DNA from: Brachypterus glaber | Lineage: Eukaryota > Arthropoda > Insecta > Coleoptera > Kateretidae | Length of the DNA stretch: 64,000 nt | Direction: 5' to 3' | Assembly: GCA_958510825.1 (NCBI GenBank) | Contig: OY294049.1 | Location: forward strand, 36,298,774-36,362,773 | In this document: piece by piece, positions 51,621 through 63,695 of the stretch | How the letters are laid out: every line of letters begins with the position of its first letter | How positions within the stretch are numbered: position 1 is the first letter of the stretch | Translations under genes and position numbers: made by a program | The notes under the pieces: model-generated | What the model saw: only the letters and a program-made list of their open reading frames with translations | What the model was told of the DNA's origin: nothing | Databases searched by the model: none

Positions 51621-51765
51621 AAAGTCGGCTGTGATTTGAGAATAGGGTCCAGAAAACAAATAGATCTATGCGGTGTTTGTGGCGGAGATGGCTCATCTTG
51701 TTTCAAACCCATTTATCACTGGGCTTTGACTTTTACATCGTTATGCTCAGTTACATGTGGGGGAG
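51621..51765 (+). CDS. ADAMTSL1-like: ADAMTS-like protein, coding exon 5: end of cysteine-rich module joined directly to second TSP1 (residues 177-225)
   Basis: The acceptor is GTATTGTTGCAG and the donor GTATGT (51766); 145 bases, phase 0 to phase 1. Residues 177-203 continue the cysteine-rich module and end with the signature CGVCGGDGSSC (193-203). In ADAMTS and ADAMTSL proteins a spacer domain of roughly 100 residues or more normally follows. Here the next residues, FKPIYHW (204-210), match the segment that normally follows the spacer. They run on into the second TSP1 with LCSVTCGGG (Cys218, O-fucose acceptor Thr221, Cys222). The spacer is therefore missing inside one uninterrupted exon, not by skipping a separate exon. 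No internal GT..AG pair could hide an intron at the joint. Either a real lineage deletion or an assembly collapse is possible. Confidence 0.9.
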
Positions 51766-52261
51766 GTATGTTTATTTCATATTTATATCCAACAGTGTTG
51801 GACCAACACATTACTTAAGAGATATTTCGCAAAAAAATACCTTAAATTCCCAACGAATTCCTTTAATTCCACAATTAATGCCTATAATTCTTAAACTAAT
51901 TTTCTAAATAATTATGTATTGTGTAACATAACTATTTCCCTCAATTCCCCAATTAATTCCTATAATGCTTAAACTAATTTTCTAAATTATTTCCTATTAG
52001 GGAACTAAATTTCCTAATTAGGGTTGGCACTATAGTGCCCAGCTATATCTAAGTATAGTACTATTATATTTATTCTACAAAGCAATGTTAATTTTTTGCT
52101 ACTATCATTTTTATTTTTATTTTAAAGTAATAATTTTCTTTGCACGAAACATTTAAAATTGTTTAATAAAAGTTACCCTTCACATTTGCAAACAGCATTT
52201 ACTTAACATGGAATCACGGAATGTTTCTTATGTTGCTATGAAATAAAAAAAGACAAGTACA
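51766..52261. other. Start of intron 5
   Basis: AT-rich with a partial duplication of the AATTCCTATAAT..CTTAAACTAATTTTCTAAA phrase. No element recognised. Confidence 0.4.
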
Positions 52262-52627
52262 AAATATTTGGTTGGATATGGCCAATTGAATTATTTGGTT
52301 GTGACAAATAAATTTTATTTCTGTCAAATAAAAAAATTTTTCCCATTAACAAATGATTTTGAAATTAAAATATTTAAAATTTTACTATTCTTGTTCTATT
52401 AAATTATATGTAGGTATATTTTCTTGCTTTTTAGAACACGTAATAAAAAATAAATAATACAATAAACGCCGAAACGTTGGAATAAAAGTATTTTTTATTA
52501 CGTGTTCTAAAAAGCAAGAAAATATACCTACTTAAAATATTTATCTACATGAACTAAATATTTATTTGACTCAAATCAAATTTATTACTCGCAACCAAAT
52601 AATTTAATTGGCCATATCTAAATAAAT
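52262..52627. mobile_element. Foldback element in intron 5
   Basis: GATATGGCCAATTGAATTAT at the left is mirrored by AATTTAATTGGCCATATC. The inner arms TAGGTATATTTTCTTGCTTT and TTAGAACACGTAATAAAAAA surround CGCCGAAACGTTGG. Confidence 0.85.
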
Positions 52628-52794
52628 CAAAATTATCTTTTTTATCAGTGTGATGACTTTTTTTTAAGGTCGGTAGTTGTATCCCCGATTTTCAAAAATC
52701 TAGACTCGGTTTGGACTTTTTAATGATATATTTAAATTTTGTTTCTAATACAGCTGTGAACAAAACAGCTGAAACTTTTAATTAATAATTACAC

Positions 52795-53065
52795 AGACAC
52801 ACAAAAAATAAAAAGGTCGGTTTTCCCAGACGAGGAAAACATTTTTATACGTGTTTGGGGTCGCTGAATCCAAATCTGGGGTTGGTTTGACTCATTCAGA
52901 TCACATTGCGTTTCTAACCTCAAAAAGTGATAAAAGTTGAAACATTTCATTACTTTTTTTAGGTTAGTGACTACATGCGACCTGACCGAGTCAAACCAAC
53001 CCCAGATTCAGATTCAGCGTCTCCAAAAACGTATAGAAATGTTTGTCTTGTCTTTTTTTGTTCCT
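52795..53065. repeat. Inverted repeat around CCAACCCCAGATT
   Basis: ACGTGTTTGGGGTCGCTGAATC..TGGGGTTGGTTTGA is mirrored by TCAAACCAACCCCAGATTC..GCGTCTCCAAAAACG; outer CCAGACGAG words recur at 53099 and inverted at 53499. Confidence 0.7.
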
Positions 53066-53116
53066 GTGCACAGAAAGATACCTACACGAAAAAAAAGTGG
53101 TGTTCACCAGACGAGA

Positions 53117-53476
53117 GAACTTACATTTAAATTGAGGACTGATTTAGGGATTTTTGTTTTGGGTTGGCATTACAATTTACACTATGTTTAAAATTCTAAG
53201 AACAAATGATATTTTGATATATTTTACAGTCATCTCTTCTTTTTTCACTGCAATTAACCAGTCTACAATTTTAACACGGTAAAAAATAACCCAAACACAA
53301 AATTTTGTAAAAAAATTAACTTTAAAGCGACGTTGACATTTGCACGGAAAACGTCGAGCGATAGGCTTTTGTATGTTGCCAACCCAACAGAAAAAAAGGA
53401 GAGACCTCTTATGGGCCTATAAGAACACGCAAAATGCGTGTGATTATGAGCTTATAAGAGTCGCAAAATAGAAAAA
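53117..53476 (-). repeat. Reverse-complement copy of 18222-18577
   Basis: It shares GACTGATTTAGGGATTTTTG, TTGTATGTTGCCAACCCAAC and the CTCTTATGGGCCTATAAGAA hairpin. The CCCAG ends of the other copy are not present. It ends about 105 bases before exon 6. Confidence 0.85.
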
Positions 53477-53580
53477 CGTTTATAAATGTTTGTCTCGTCT
53501 GGGGAAACAGACCTTTTTTTATTTTGTGTACCTGTGTTATTAAACGTACAATTAATGTTAAGTTATGTTGTTTAATTTAG

Positions 53581-53710
53581 GCTACAAAATGTCACGTCCC
53601 GTGTGTCAAAACCGGATAACGGGAGAAGAAGTTGAAGAGGAACTTTGCAACGACTCACAAAAGCCTGACGCCACCGTCGTCGAATGCAACATTCATAACT
53701 GTCCGCCTAA
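53581..53710 (+). CDS. ADAMTSL1-like: ADAMTS-like protein, coding exon 6: rest of second TSP1 (residues 225-267)
   Basis: The acceptor is TTGTTTAATTTAG and the donor GTAAGA (53711); 130 bases, phase 1 to phase 2. The split codon with exon 5 is G|GC, giving Gly225, so the joint reads CGGGYKMSRPVC. Cys233, Cys247, Cys260 and Cys265 complete the six cysteines begun by Cys218 and Cys222. The repeat ends NCPP, followed by a codon beginning AA (Lys or Asn) completed in the next exon. A sequon NDS lies at Asn248. The CNIHNCPP ending is typical of TSP1 repeats of ADAMTSL1/3. No continuing exon was recognised between 53711 and 64000, so the next one probably lies beyond the window. Confidence 0.92.
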
Positions 53711-54016
53711 GTAAGATATCCATAGTCAAACTGTCTCGCCAACATGTTGGTATTATAAAACTTAATTTCCAACTATGAATGTGCAAACATTCTGGAACAA
53801 ATCTAGTAGATCTTGTTAGAAGGGATCTTAAGTGTCAAGCCCAAAATTAAAAAAAAATCGAGAAATTTGCTTTAAATTGGTATCTCACGCTTTATATTTG
53901 ATGCTCTCTGAACCGAGCTATTTGAATTAGTTAATAATCTCAGAGCTGAGCTATTACAGGGAACCAAAATTAAAAATTATATTTTATTATGTACGTCCAT
54001 TATATTGTCCGGACCC

Positions 54017-54222
54017 CATTATTATAGTGTCAGTATTATGGTGTCATTATTTTGATGTCATTATTACGGTGTTATTATCATAGTGTCATTATTATGGTGT
54101 CATTATTATGGTGTCAGTATTATGGTGTCATTGTTATGGTGTCATTATTATGGAGTCATTATTATGGTGTCATTATTATGGTGTCATTATAATGGTGTCA
54201 TCGTCATCATTATTATGGTGTC
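54017..54222. repeat. ~15-bp tandem array TTATTATGGTGTCA
   Basis: About 14 slightly diverged units, starting some 300 bases after the exon 6 donor. Confidence 0.92.
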
Positions 54223-54239
54223 CGAAGCCAACAAAAATG

Positions 54240-56632
54240 AGCCCTATTCAGCAAACTATTAATAAATTAGTTTTGGGGGAATAAGTTTAATATAAGAATA
54301 TGTTGGTTATCAAAAAGTATAAGTTTTTAATAAAGACATATCGATACCTCAATTCTAAACTACTATCCCGAAATAGAGGTATTAAAAAAGTGGATAAAGC
54401 CTCACTACCCTTAATACTAGTGCTCTCGAAGCTCCGGTGACTTAATGCGTTATTGTATTGACCAAGTTTAAAAATAAGGTATCGATATTAATTTTATTAA
54501 GTCCTAAAAATATTATAAAGTAAGGTTTAAGGAAAACGAATATTTATTTGTTAGAGATCGCTCGTTTGTATTAAATATACTTAAACTAAATATTAATGTA
54601 CGTAATTTATCCAGGAAATCCGTGAGATCTGGATAGCCTTATAACTGTTCTTTTTGACCAGAGGCAGTTATTATAATCATTACATACAAAATAAAAATTT
54701 CTTCTATAACATCAAAATATATGTTAACTGATTAATATGTATTCATCCACTAAAATAACTTAAAAACACAACATTTCAATTGTAAAATCAATTTCAATAT
54801 TTATAATATTCATAAAACAGTTTTGGAAGTATTATTATTTTCATAACAGATACATTTTAACCGAAATTAATCACCAAGCTATAGCTTTTTTAGTTTAAAA
54901 AGAAACGATTCAATTGTTTTTTTAACGATTTGATTGGATAGCAATTTGTCATGGATAACTAGATAAGTATTAAGACAGGAAAAAGAAATATTTTTGGCAA
55001 TTTAAAATTAAGTATATTTTAATAATTTATTATAATTAGTAACAATCGAATAAAAAATATTGTATAATACACGGGCAAATTTCGATTTCGTAGGTTTATT
55101 ACCCTCGGGCCGGCCCTATCGGCCAGCCCTCGGCTTCTAAAAACCTACTTAATCGAAAAACTTAACTTTTCGCCCTTGTTTTATAAATAACTATTATAAT
55201 TTAATTATTTTGTACGTGCCATAAGCTAAATAAATAAACTTAAACTAAACTTTAGCATTAACTAAACTTAAATCATTTATAAATTTAATTAAAACCGGCA
55301 TTACTTTATAATAGTATCAATCAAACATTTGCATTGTTTATACTGCGGTTTGTATTTATACAATTATACAATACAGTTTAAATGCATTTGAAATTAATTA
55401 TTTAATTTTAAAGTAAGATGAATATAACTGTAATCCTAGATTCATGAAAATAACTGACATTTAAATTACAACTAATTTTAACAAACAAATAGTTTAAGTA
55501 TGGTTTTCTTACTAACTAACTAGGATAATTAATTAATCATCATTTCAATGCGTATATTTATTGTGTAAACATAATAACTAAGCCTGCGCACGGAGGTGAT
55601 AAATAATTTCCTAGTTCATTCGGATCGTAAACCGACCATGAGTTTATTTATAAATACACTTATGACTAGAGCTCGGACCAAGGTACCTATTCGTTTACCC
55701 GTAATCTTAAATAGACCACAGAACTGAACTGACTTTCAGTTCTGTGAAATAGACACGTATTACACCACTGGAGTTTTATGTCGACGCTGTTTTTACATAC
55801 TGACATATTTTAAACAGGAAAATAAAATTTAAAAAAAAATGAGAATTTATTGAACAAAAAAAAAATAGAATTTATTCAACAAAAAAAAAATAGATTTGTT
55901 TTTTTTTAAACGTGGATAGTATTTTCGTTTTAACTTGAGCTGAATAATACGGGTTGGAATCTTTCGGACTAACTTCATTGCGAAGTTATTTTACTTTAGT
56001 TGTTTAGTAAGTAAATATTTAATTAATTGAGGATACTAGTAGATAACAATATAATTAGCTCTCTACTATAAGAGTGATTCTCTAAAAATATAAATATTTT
56101 TTTTTTGTGAATGTGCACAGATATTTTTTTATATAGATAGAAAAAATAATAATTTTTTAAAAATAAATAAATTGTTTATTTTTTGTTTTTTCTTAGCTAA
56201 GGTGCCTTTACCCTGTTATGACGCATTAGGGGCCATTATGTTACCTTCAAGGGGCAAGCCGGTATTTTGATAAAGGCCCGTTGCCGTCAGACAGTACGGG
56301 ACCAACAACGCGTTTCAAGCATCCGATAACAACGTGGGTGCTGGGTTCATTTAAATTTAAAAATATAACTCTCACACTAAAGTAAATAAATGATGTTTTT
56401 AAGAAGTGTTAAAATCCTGAAGATAAGTTAATTTGATTTGTTAACAGGGATTCTTTTCATTTTAAAAGAGATGTCCCCACCCTAACCATCTAAGCAGGGG
56501 GCATAAAGAGATAATTAAAAACAAGGCCCTATCCAACTTTGGTAATTTTTAAAACTAATTTTGGGGAGTTGAAATTTATTAATAAATTTATAAATTTTTG
56601 TAAAAAAAAATTGAAAACATTTTAATTTTCTC
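54240..56632. other. Intron 6 stretch, no exon recognised
   Basis: A hairpin with GC-rich centre lies at 55090-55170 (GTAGGTTTA..TAAAAACCTAC around GGGCCGGCCC). A 24-base tandem duplication with A9 tracts lies at 55840-55900. No TSP1-like coding sequence was found. Confidence 0.5.
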
Positions 56633-57063
56633 TTAAGGCCGATTCAGGCATAATTATCACTAACTTTTTTTTACATTTTTGTTTAACCTCGTACTATTCT
56701 ACTTAATTAAGCATTCCCTAAGTCCAGGACTTGTGTGGGCTAGTAGTAGAGGGAACCACCGGCTTTAATTGACTTTCGAACCAATTTATAGGGAGTGTCC
56801 ACTTCACTTACGCCTTCGCCAAATTTTAATTATTAATTAACTGAAAAAGGCAAGTCAGCGCCGGTGAGAATCGAACTCACGCTATTTGGGTAGTAAACTC
56901 GCCAAGTACCACGCTGTAGTCCACTACACCAATCCTCCCATATTATAGTGTGTATAGTAAAAATATGCAATATATTTATTGATATCAAAAATAGTTACTC
57001 TTTACCCGTATTGATAATAGCCTGGAAAGCCTTGGTTAGGCAAAAAGAAATTAAATAATTTTT

Positions 57064-57096
<33 letters not shown>

Positions 57097-57455
57097 TTGT
57101 TTTTTTAAATGCAAGAAGCAGACTTTTGCAAAAAATACTCTCTCTAGGTCTCTATGTTGGTATGCGTTGGCAAATCGTGTAAAAATCATATCTCAAAGAA
57201 GTGTTGGGATATAGATTTGAAATTTTTAATATGAGCAGAGTTCTTAGATTAAATGTTTTTATTGTAATTTTAACTGGTCAGTCATATTAAAAGTATTAAA
57301 GATTAATTTAAGCTTTGGGCTCCCTAAAAATATAATTTTGATTTTTTTTTTGCATCAACCTATTGCTCAGGTGAGAACAATCTTTCTATTTGACCAATAA
57401 AAAGCACACAACGGCTTAGTTTAGTTAGTGATAATTATACCTGAATCGACCTTTA
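56633..57455. mobile_element. TIR element with GATTCAGG ends, host of a SINE
   Basis: The left end AAGGCCGATTCAGGCATAAT and the right end, its inverse (AAGGTCGATTCAGGTATAAT), continue to TATCACTAAC in both arms. The SINE at 56671-56940 and a (TA)n run (57067-57092) lie inside. Confidence 0.8.
56671..56940 (-). mobile_element. tRNA-derived SINE, copy 3
   Basis: Minus-strand copy starting TGGGAGGATTGGTGTAGTGG, close to the 17180-17450 copy over its whole length, including the GGTTAAACAAAAATGTAA end. Confidence 0.87.
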
Positions 57456-58900
57456 TAGCTTCCTTAAATTCATTGAACCAAATTGGCCCTTGTTGGTGGA
57501 ATGACCCATAAATACGAGTTTTCTTGAACTTTTCTGGAACACAATAAGACTATGTAATAAAATTAGAATTAGTTTCCAAGTCAATTAAAAAGGAACAGAC
57601 TTGCAAGCCTAATTTATTGTTATACTCTTCGAAACTCTATCTGAATAACTTGCTAACGAAGCGAAATTTCGAAATTTTATCACAAAGATCAATACAATTT
57701 ACCGGTGGGAAAATTTATATTTGAAATATTATTGTATGTAATTATAAAAAGCATAAAAAATAATAAAAACATGAAATGGATTGGCTTTCTAGACAAGTGG
57801 CCAAATGAATAGTGCTATGACAAAAATTAAAATTACCTATATAACGTGTTTTGTAGGAAATTTAAACTGTTTTTTAACTGTGGTATTTTTTGCCTAAGAT
57901 CAAAAATAAGCGAGTTATTGCTAAAAATATTAGTTTTTGTTCTTTTTGCTACCCTTACTTTACCCCAATGTTAACGATATTACCGCGTCGCAAGCTACAA
58001 AGATTTCAAAACATTCGGTAAAAGAATTTTTTAAATCGGACATTTAGTTCAAAAGTTATAAGCTTTACATACAAACAAACAGACGGACGACGTACAGAGG
58101 GATATAATATTAGACAGGCTGACATTTTGTTTAACACCCACTTTTTCAAATTTTCTTTAAAATGTCATTCCTTATATAGCATGTAAAAAGTGATTTTTCG
58201 GAAGATTTTATTAACGGATGAAGGTTTACCTTGTGGTTTACCTATTGCCACTCGTATAAACTGAAGATTATGGAAGTTACTGCCAAAAGTAAATGTAGAT
58301 GTAAATTTTATTGTATGTTGTTGTAGATGTACATTTTATAATACGTAGTCAAATTTTAATAAAAATAGAGACATATTCAATATTGCTATATGTTCGCTCC
58401 AAGCTTTTATTTTTAATCAAAGTCAAAATATTTCCTAAAAGTATACTCAATACTTTAGCAGAAAAGGTACGTAAAGATGTACATCTTTTAAATTTTATGT
58501 TCTTTAATATATATTCCATATATATTTTATGCACACTTTTCACTATTTTCCTTTCATGAAATCCTGTAGGATTTCATTCTACGTGTCAAAAAGGTTTTAA
58601 ACCAAAAGGATTTATGTATTGCTAAACTTCAAAGAATCTTATAATAGTGAACTACAAAAGTACAAATTGTTAGATTTGATATTGAAAAATATTTTCTTAT
58701 AATTTAAGGACTCGGGGGAATAAGGTAAAGAAAATTTCGTTTGGACTTTTTACAATTTATCCAATATTTAATAGGGGCTATTACTTTTTGATATTTTTTT
58801 TATATAATAACATACAACTTATTATAACGAATCATCATTTATTATGAAAACATTTTCATTACAGTTTTTTTCCAAAATACACGGTTAAAAAACTTTTCCC
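57456..58900. other. Intron 6 spacer
   Basis: AT-rich. A GTTTGGACTTTTTACA word lies at 58739-58754. No gene recognised. Confidence 0.4.
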
Positions 58901-58903
58901 ATT

Positions 58904-59582
58904 TTTGTGCACTTGAAAAAGTGTTCCTAATTTCGGCGATTTTTTTTTCAAGAGTAGATCTGGATACCATTGCTTATGTTTCTTGTTATTCCTTGACATT
59001 TAAGAAGTAATTTAATCATTAGACAGTTTTTTACGAGATACTATAGGAGTCACAATTTCGGTTATCTTAAGTAATTTTCTCTTTTTCAGAATTGTGTATC
59101 TTAGTATGTTGTATCATAATAATAATAATTCATAGTTATCCTGAATAAAAATTAGCTTTCGGATATCCGAAATTGGGAATCAAATGCACAAAAATGCACT
59201 ATCCGAAATTAGGCAACTTTCTGCTTTTTAGATTAGAAATTTGTAAAATGTTTATGTTTTCAACTTGCTTAATTATAACGAATGGATCAACTTAACCAGT
59301 ATCTTAACTTACCCAAGACATAAACACAAACTTTTATATCGATTATTTATAAAATAAACAAGCATGCTAATGCAACTGCAACTGCACAAAACTGCTATTT
59401 GCGATTTAAACGATTTTTACCGCCATTTAACTGGGACAAGCTCTACGGTTAACATATTACAGGACGGATTTAGTTTGACTTTTGCTTCACATAAAAGTAG
59501 GTTTCTGTTTACCTGTGATACTTAGATACACTACTATCCGAAATTGGGAAACTGTCCGAAATTAGGCGTCTTTCCTCTGCAC
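58904..59582. mobile_element. Possible element with iterated CCGAAATTAGG word
   Basis: Near-ends TTGTGCACTTGAAAAAGTG and the inverse of TTGTGCAGAGGAAAGACG both lead into CCTAATTTCGG. The word also occurs at about 59163, 59200, 59536 and 59555, and a weaker form at about 59055. TIRs are imperfect, so boundaries are uncertain. Confidence 0.5.
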
Positions 59583-60006
59583 AATTAATTTTTTGTATGT
59601 ACTTTTTATATACCTATCAAGTAAAAGTTTTAAGTAAGTTCTCTACACACAATTATGGAAATAAAGAATCATTGTCAATAATAATAACTTGTCTGATGTT
59701 TCGATGCAGGACACTAAGTACATTACCAATACAGCAGAATGTCGAAAGTCTTGAAAATCGAGACTCTTGCGAGACAAGGCAAGGAGTTAATCGTCAAGAC
59801 TCACATAAGACGAGATAACAAGTTAATCTTCTGGAAGTGGTCAAGAAAAGATCAACTTATTTTTTGTTTCGTGATTCGAGACTCTCGAAAATCGGGATGA
59901 AACGTTCCGTTTCACGACTATGAGAAAATCTTGAAAAATCTTACATAAGGAGGAAGGTCTAAAACCCTTAAAAAATGCTTAGGTTCGTAATTTATGCAGG
60001 GTCCCT

Positions 60007-60825
60007 ATACCGGAAGAATTTTATTTATGTCCACCCCCAAAATTAAGATTAATCTTCATTCGATAAAAACGAAACTTTGGTAATTTATATAATTTTATAT
60101 TGGCTATAAAATGGTGGATTTAATTTTTTTGTTTCACTTTCAGTTTCGCGGAAAGTGGAATGAATATGTTTTTTTTTTTATGGGACACCCTGTAATTTTT
60201 TACATTTTTGAATTAAGCCTAAAATTCTATGTAAAAAAACTGATTGTTTTTATACTTTTTACTTTTTTTTTCGTTTTCGTTTTCGTTTGTATCGTATAAA
60301 AACGAGATTTATATAATTTACTTTGATTTTAGTTACTTAAAGCTAAAAAAATATAAAACTAACATTCAAATAAAAATTTGATCAGTGACAGCTAAAAAAC
60401 GGGGTTTCCTCCTGAACTCCTATTTTTTAATGTCCATGTAAACTTTATAGGTATCTTTCCGCCATTTTTTTATGCCAAACTTATGATGTACTTTGAAGAT
60501 TAAGTAAGTAAAAAGAAGTTAAATTATGTGTATCTCTTTTTTACACGATAAAAACGAAAACGAAAAAAAAAAGTAAAAAAATAAAATCAGTTTTTTATAC
60601 ATAGTATTTTCGTTTGAATTAAAATATATAAAAAATTACAGGGTGTTTCATTAAAAAAAAAATTAATTCCACTTCCGGCAAAGCTGGAAGTGAAACAAAA
60701 CAAATTATTTCCCCATTTTATAGCCAATGTAAAATTATATACATCACCAAAGTTGCGTTTTTATCGAAAAAAGATTATATTAATCTTAATTTTTGGGGTG
60801 GACATAAATAAAACTCACCCGGTAT
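60007..60825. mobile_element. 819-bp ATACCGG-ended TIR element, complete copy
   Basis: The ends are ATACCGGAAGAATTTTATTT and the inverse of ATACCGGGTGAGTTTTATTT, then ATGTCCACCCC and AATTAAGATTAATCTT in both arms. Inner CCCTGTAATTTTTTA and TTTTTATCGTATAAAAACGA are also mirrored. It abuts a short (ATTT)n run (60826-60852). Partial copies: 4680-5354 and 47550-47830. Confidence 0.87.
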
Positions 60826-61854
60826 TCATTTATTTATTTATTTATTTATTTACTTTAAAAAATATTACATAATATAATAATAATAATAATATTAATAATA
60901 ATAATAATACATAATATTATATATTATATAAAATATAACAATATAGAAAATTAATTTTGGTTATTTATCTGCAGAGAATGTGGTTAAACTTTTTAATGCT
61001 TCATTAATATTTACCCAGATTAAATTTATGCGTGGAATTTAATATAATCCGCATTACCTAGAGTAACTAGGTAATTAAAATCATAAAGAAAAAATATTAA
61101 TTAAAAATTATATTTAAAAATTCAAAAACAAGGCTATAGTGGAGAACATAATTAAAATGAGTCAAAGAAGAGAATAGATGCAGATGAGTACCAAGTTCAA
61201 TAATAAATAAAAGTATTTAATAACTGCAGCCAATAGGGTCGTTACTTGGGAGAGTTCGATTTTTGACCAAACTTTTTTTCAATAGGGGGCACATCAATAT
61301 AATAGAGGGACAACTGGAACAAAATTTTTTTTTTCTTCAAGCGTACTAAAATGTTTATATTTTATAACTGAACACACTAGTTAGAAGTGACTTTTTTTAC
61401 AGTAAAAAAATGAGTTCATTGTTGTAAGCCGTAAAAAAAAGTAAGTTAGCGAAACCACCACTGGCGGCAGCACTCTTTGACTTTGATGACAGCCATACTT
61501 CAAACTTGTTTGTTTATTATGTAAACGGGTGGTTGACTCGAGATTCCGTGCAAAAAAATTGTGTGAAATTGATTAAAAATGATTGAAGAAAAATATATGG
61601 TTTATACACCTACAAATCTCTCCGAAATTGCAAATGCTACATTAGACAAGTTACCATCGAAATCGCGAAAAGTGTACGAAAAAGCCGACAAAAAAAATTA
61701 AAATGAGCTACGGAAGGTTTAAGTTTATTTCGAAAGGGTTTTATTGGCCTATTTTATTAAAAAAACATACTTTATTACTGAAAAAATTAAATTCAAAAAT
61801 TAATATTTAAAAAAATATATATAGGATGCTTGAAGAATAAATAATATGTTTCAC

Positions 61855-61972
61855 TCGGAGGAAAAGTGCTTTTTTTACTCGTCTGTAGTTTCCGGACTCC
61901 GCTTCGCGTCGTCCGTAAATTCTACAGACTAGTAAAAAAAGCTTCACTTTTCCTCTTAGTAAAACAATATAC
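61855..61972. mobile_element. Foldback hairpin with CGCTTCGCGTCGTC centre
   Basis: The arms GAGGAAAAGTGCTTTTTTTA and CTCGTCTGTAG are mirrored around TCCGGACTCCGCTTCGCGTC. Confidence 0.8.
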
Positions 61973-62758
61973 TATTTCTACATGCGAAAAGTAGTACTTT
62001 GTTGCACACATTTGTGTTTCCACACTAGATTAAAAAGTAAATGCCTGCGAAAAAGTACAACTTATCTCACGCAAATAAAAATTTAATTTTTCTGTATATT
62101 TTTTTAATATATTTAGTCCAGTCAAATAACGAGAAATTCCTATGTTAAATTGCAATACATGTACACCGGCTGATATTTTAAAGGGTGGTAGTGGATAGTA
62201 ACAGAATACTCCTGTTAGTTTTTCACCGGGTGATTTGCGTAAGGGTTGTCCGCTATCTTGAATTTTAAAGGTGAGCAGTTATCTCGTTAAATATGCATCT
62301 TACGATAAAAATAATTAATTATTTATAAGAAAATTTCCAACAATTTGTGCTTGGATATATTTTTTTAATATATTAATAACAATCGAGTTACTTATAAATA
62401 TTCAAAAGTGGCCATGTTAGGTTTTTTCGATTTTTCAGCCAAATTATTCATCGGAAGATAAAAGTGGTTATGAGCTAACTATAAGTTTAATATATTATGC
62501 ATTTTCATAAGTATTTTGTTGCGGTTACAGTGGGCTCTGAAAGTCAAGTTGCGCCCTCTGTGACCGTACCAAAGTACCTATGAAAATTTATAATATATGA
62601 AACTTATAGAGAATTTCAAGAGCTGCAAATTTGCTCACAACCAACTCACCCCTAAAATTCAAGATAGCGGACACCCCTTACGCAAATCACCCAATGAAAA
62701 ACTAACACGAGGGTTCTCTTACCATCCACTACTAACCTTTAAAATATCAGCCCGCACG

Positions 62759-63065
62759 GTAAAAATAAATTACATTAAATTACATAGTCCGTAAATGGTA
62801 ATATGTTGCCATAAACCGAAATGGTAAAAATTACATTGTCCGTAATAGTAATGTTTTGCATAGACCGGAACAGTAAAAATTACATAGTCCATAATGGTAA
62901 TATGTTGCCATAGACCGGAATGGTAAAAATTACATAGTCTGTAATAGTAATGTTTTGCATAGACCGGAACAGTAAAAATTACACAGTCCATAATGGTAAT
63001 ATTTTGCATAGACCGGAACGGTAAAAATTACATAGTCCAGAATGGTAGTATTTTGCATAGACTTG
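62759..63065. repeat. ~49-bp tandem array (six units)
   Basis: Units of AAAAATTACATAGTCCATAA, TGGTAATATGTTGCCATAGA and CCGGAA. Two unit types alternate (ATGTTGCC and GTTTTGC), giving an A-B-A-B-B-B order. Confidence 0.9.
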
Positions 63066-63505
63066 AAATTTGAAAAAAAAAATATTTACTACTTAGAAAA
63101 TGTTTGTTTCAAATTACAGGTCCCTGTGTCAAAGCTTTTTTGAAATATCGTAGCGTAAAGTTCATTTGGTTTAATAAACCAAACGACTTGCACCCTTAAT
63201 ACGAGTATAAACTGCTTACATCTTTCTTTAAAGATCTATTGGTTGATAGAGATCGTAATTTATAATGAATGTAAATTTTAGGCCACAAATAAAGCATTTA
63301 AATATCGTACATAAATAATATTTACCTTTTTTTACACTTTTAACACTTTAACAGCATGCGTCGCCATCTCTCAACAATAACAATATTAAACGGTTCGTCT
63401 CACGATGCGACGCCTTCTTGGTTATTGTCCAAAGCGCACGCGCGTCTTAAAATAACATAGCCCGACATTATAAAATCATGTAAAAATATGTAAATGAATG
63501 TAAAT

Positions 63506-63695
63506 ATATTTTACATTATTTTACATTCTTTTACATTCTTTTACATTCTTTTACATTATTTTACATTCTTTTACATTATATTACATTATTTTACATTATT
63601 TTACATTATTTTACATTATTTTATATTATTTTACATTATTTTACATTATTTTACATTATTTTATATTATTTTACATTATTTTACATTATTTTACA
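63506..63695. repeat. 10-bp tandem array TTTTACATTA
   Basis: About 19 units with ACATTC and ATATTA variants. It lies inside the TIR element and is followed by the palindrome TAGTAAATTTACTA. Confidence 0.95.

Noticed and set aside
62759..63065. CRISPR-like spacing of repeats
   Set aside because: Contiguous tandem units in a eukaryotic TIR element; there are no unique spacers and no cas genes.
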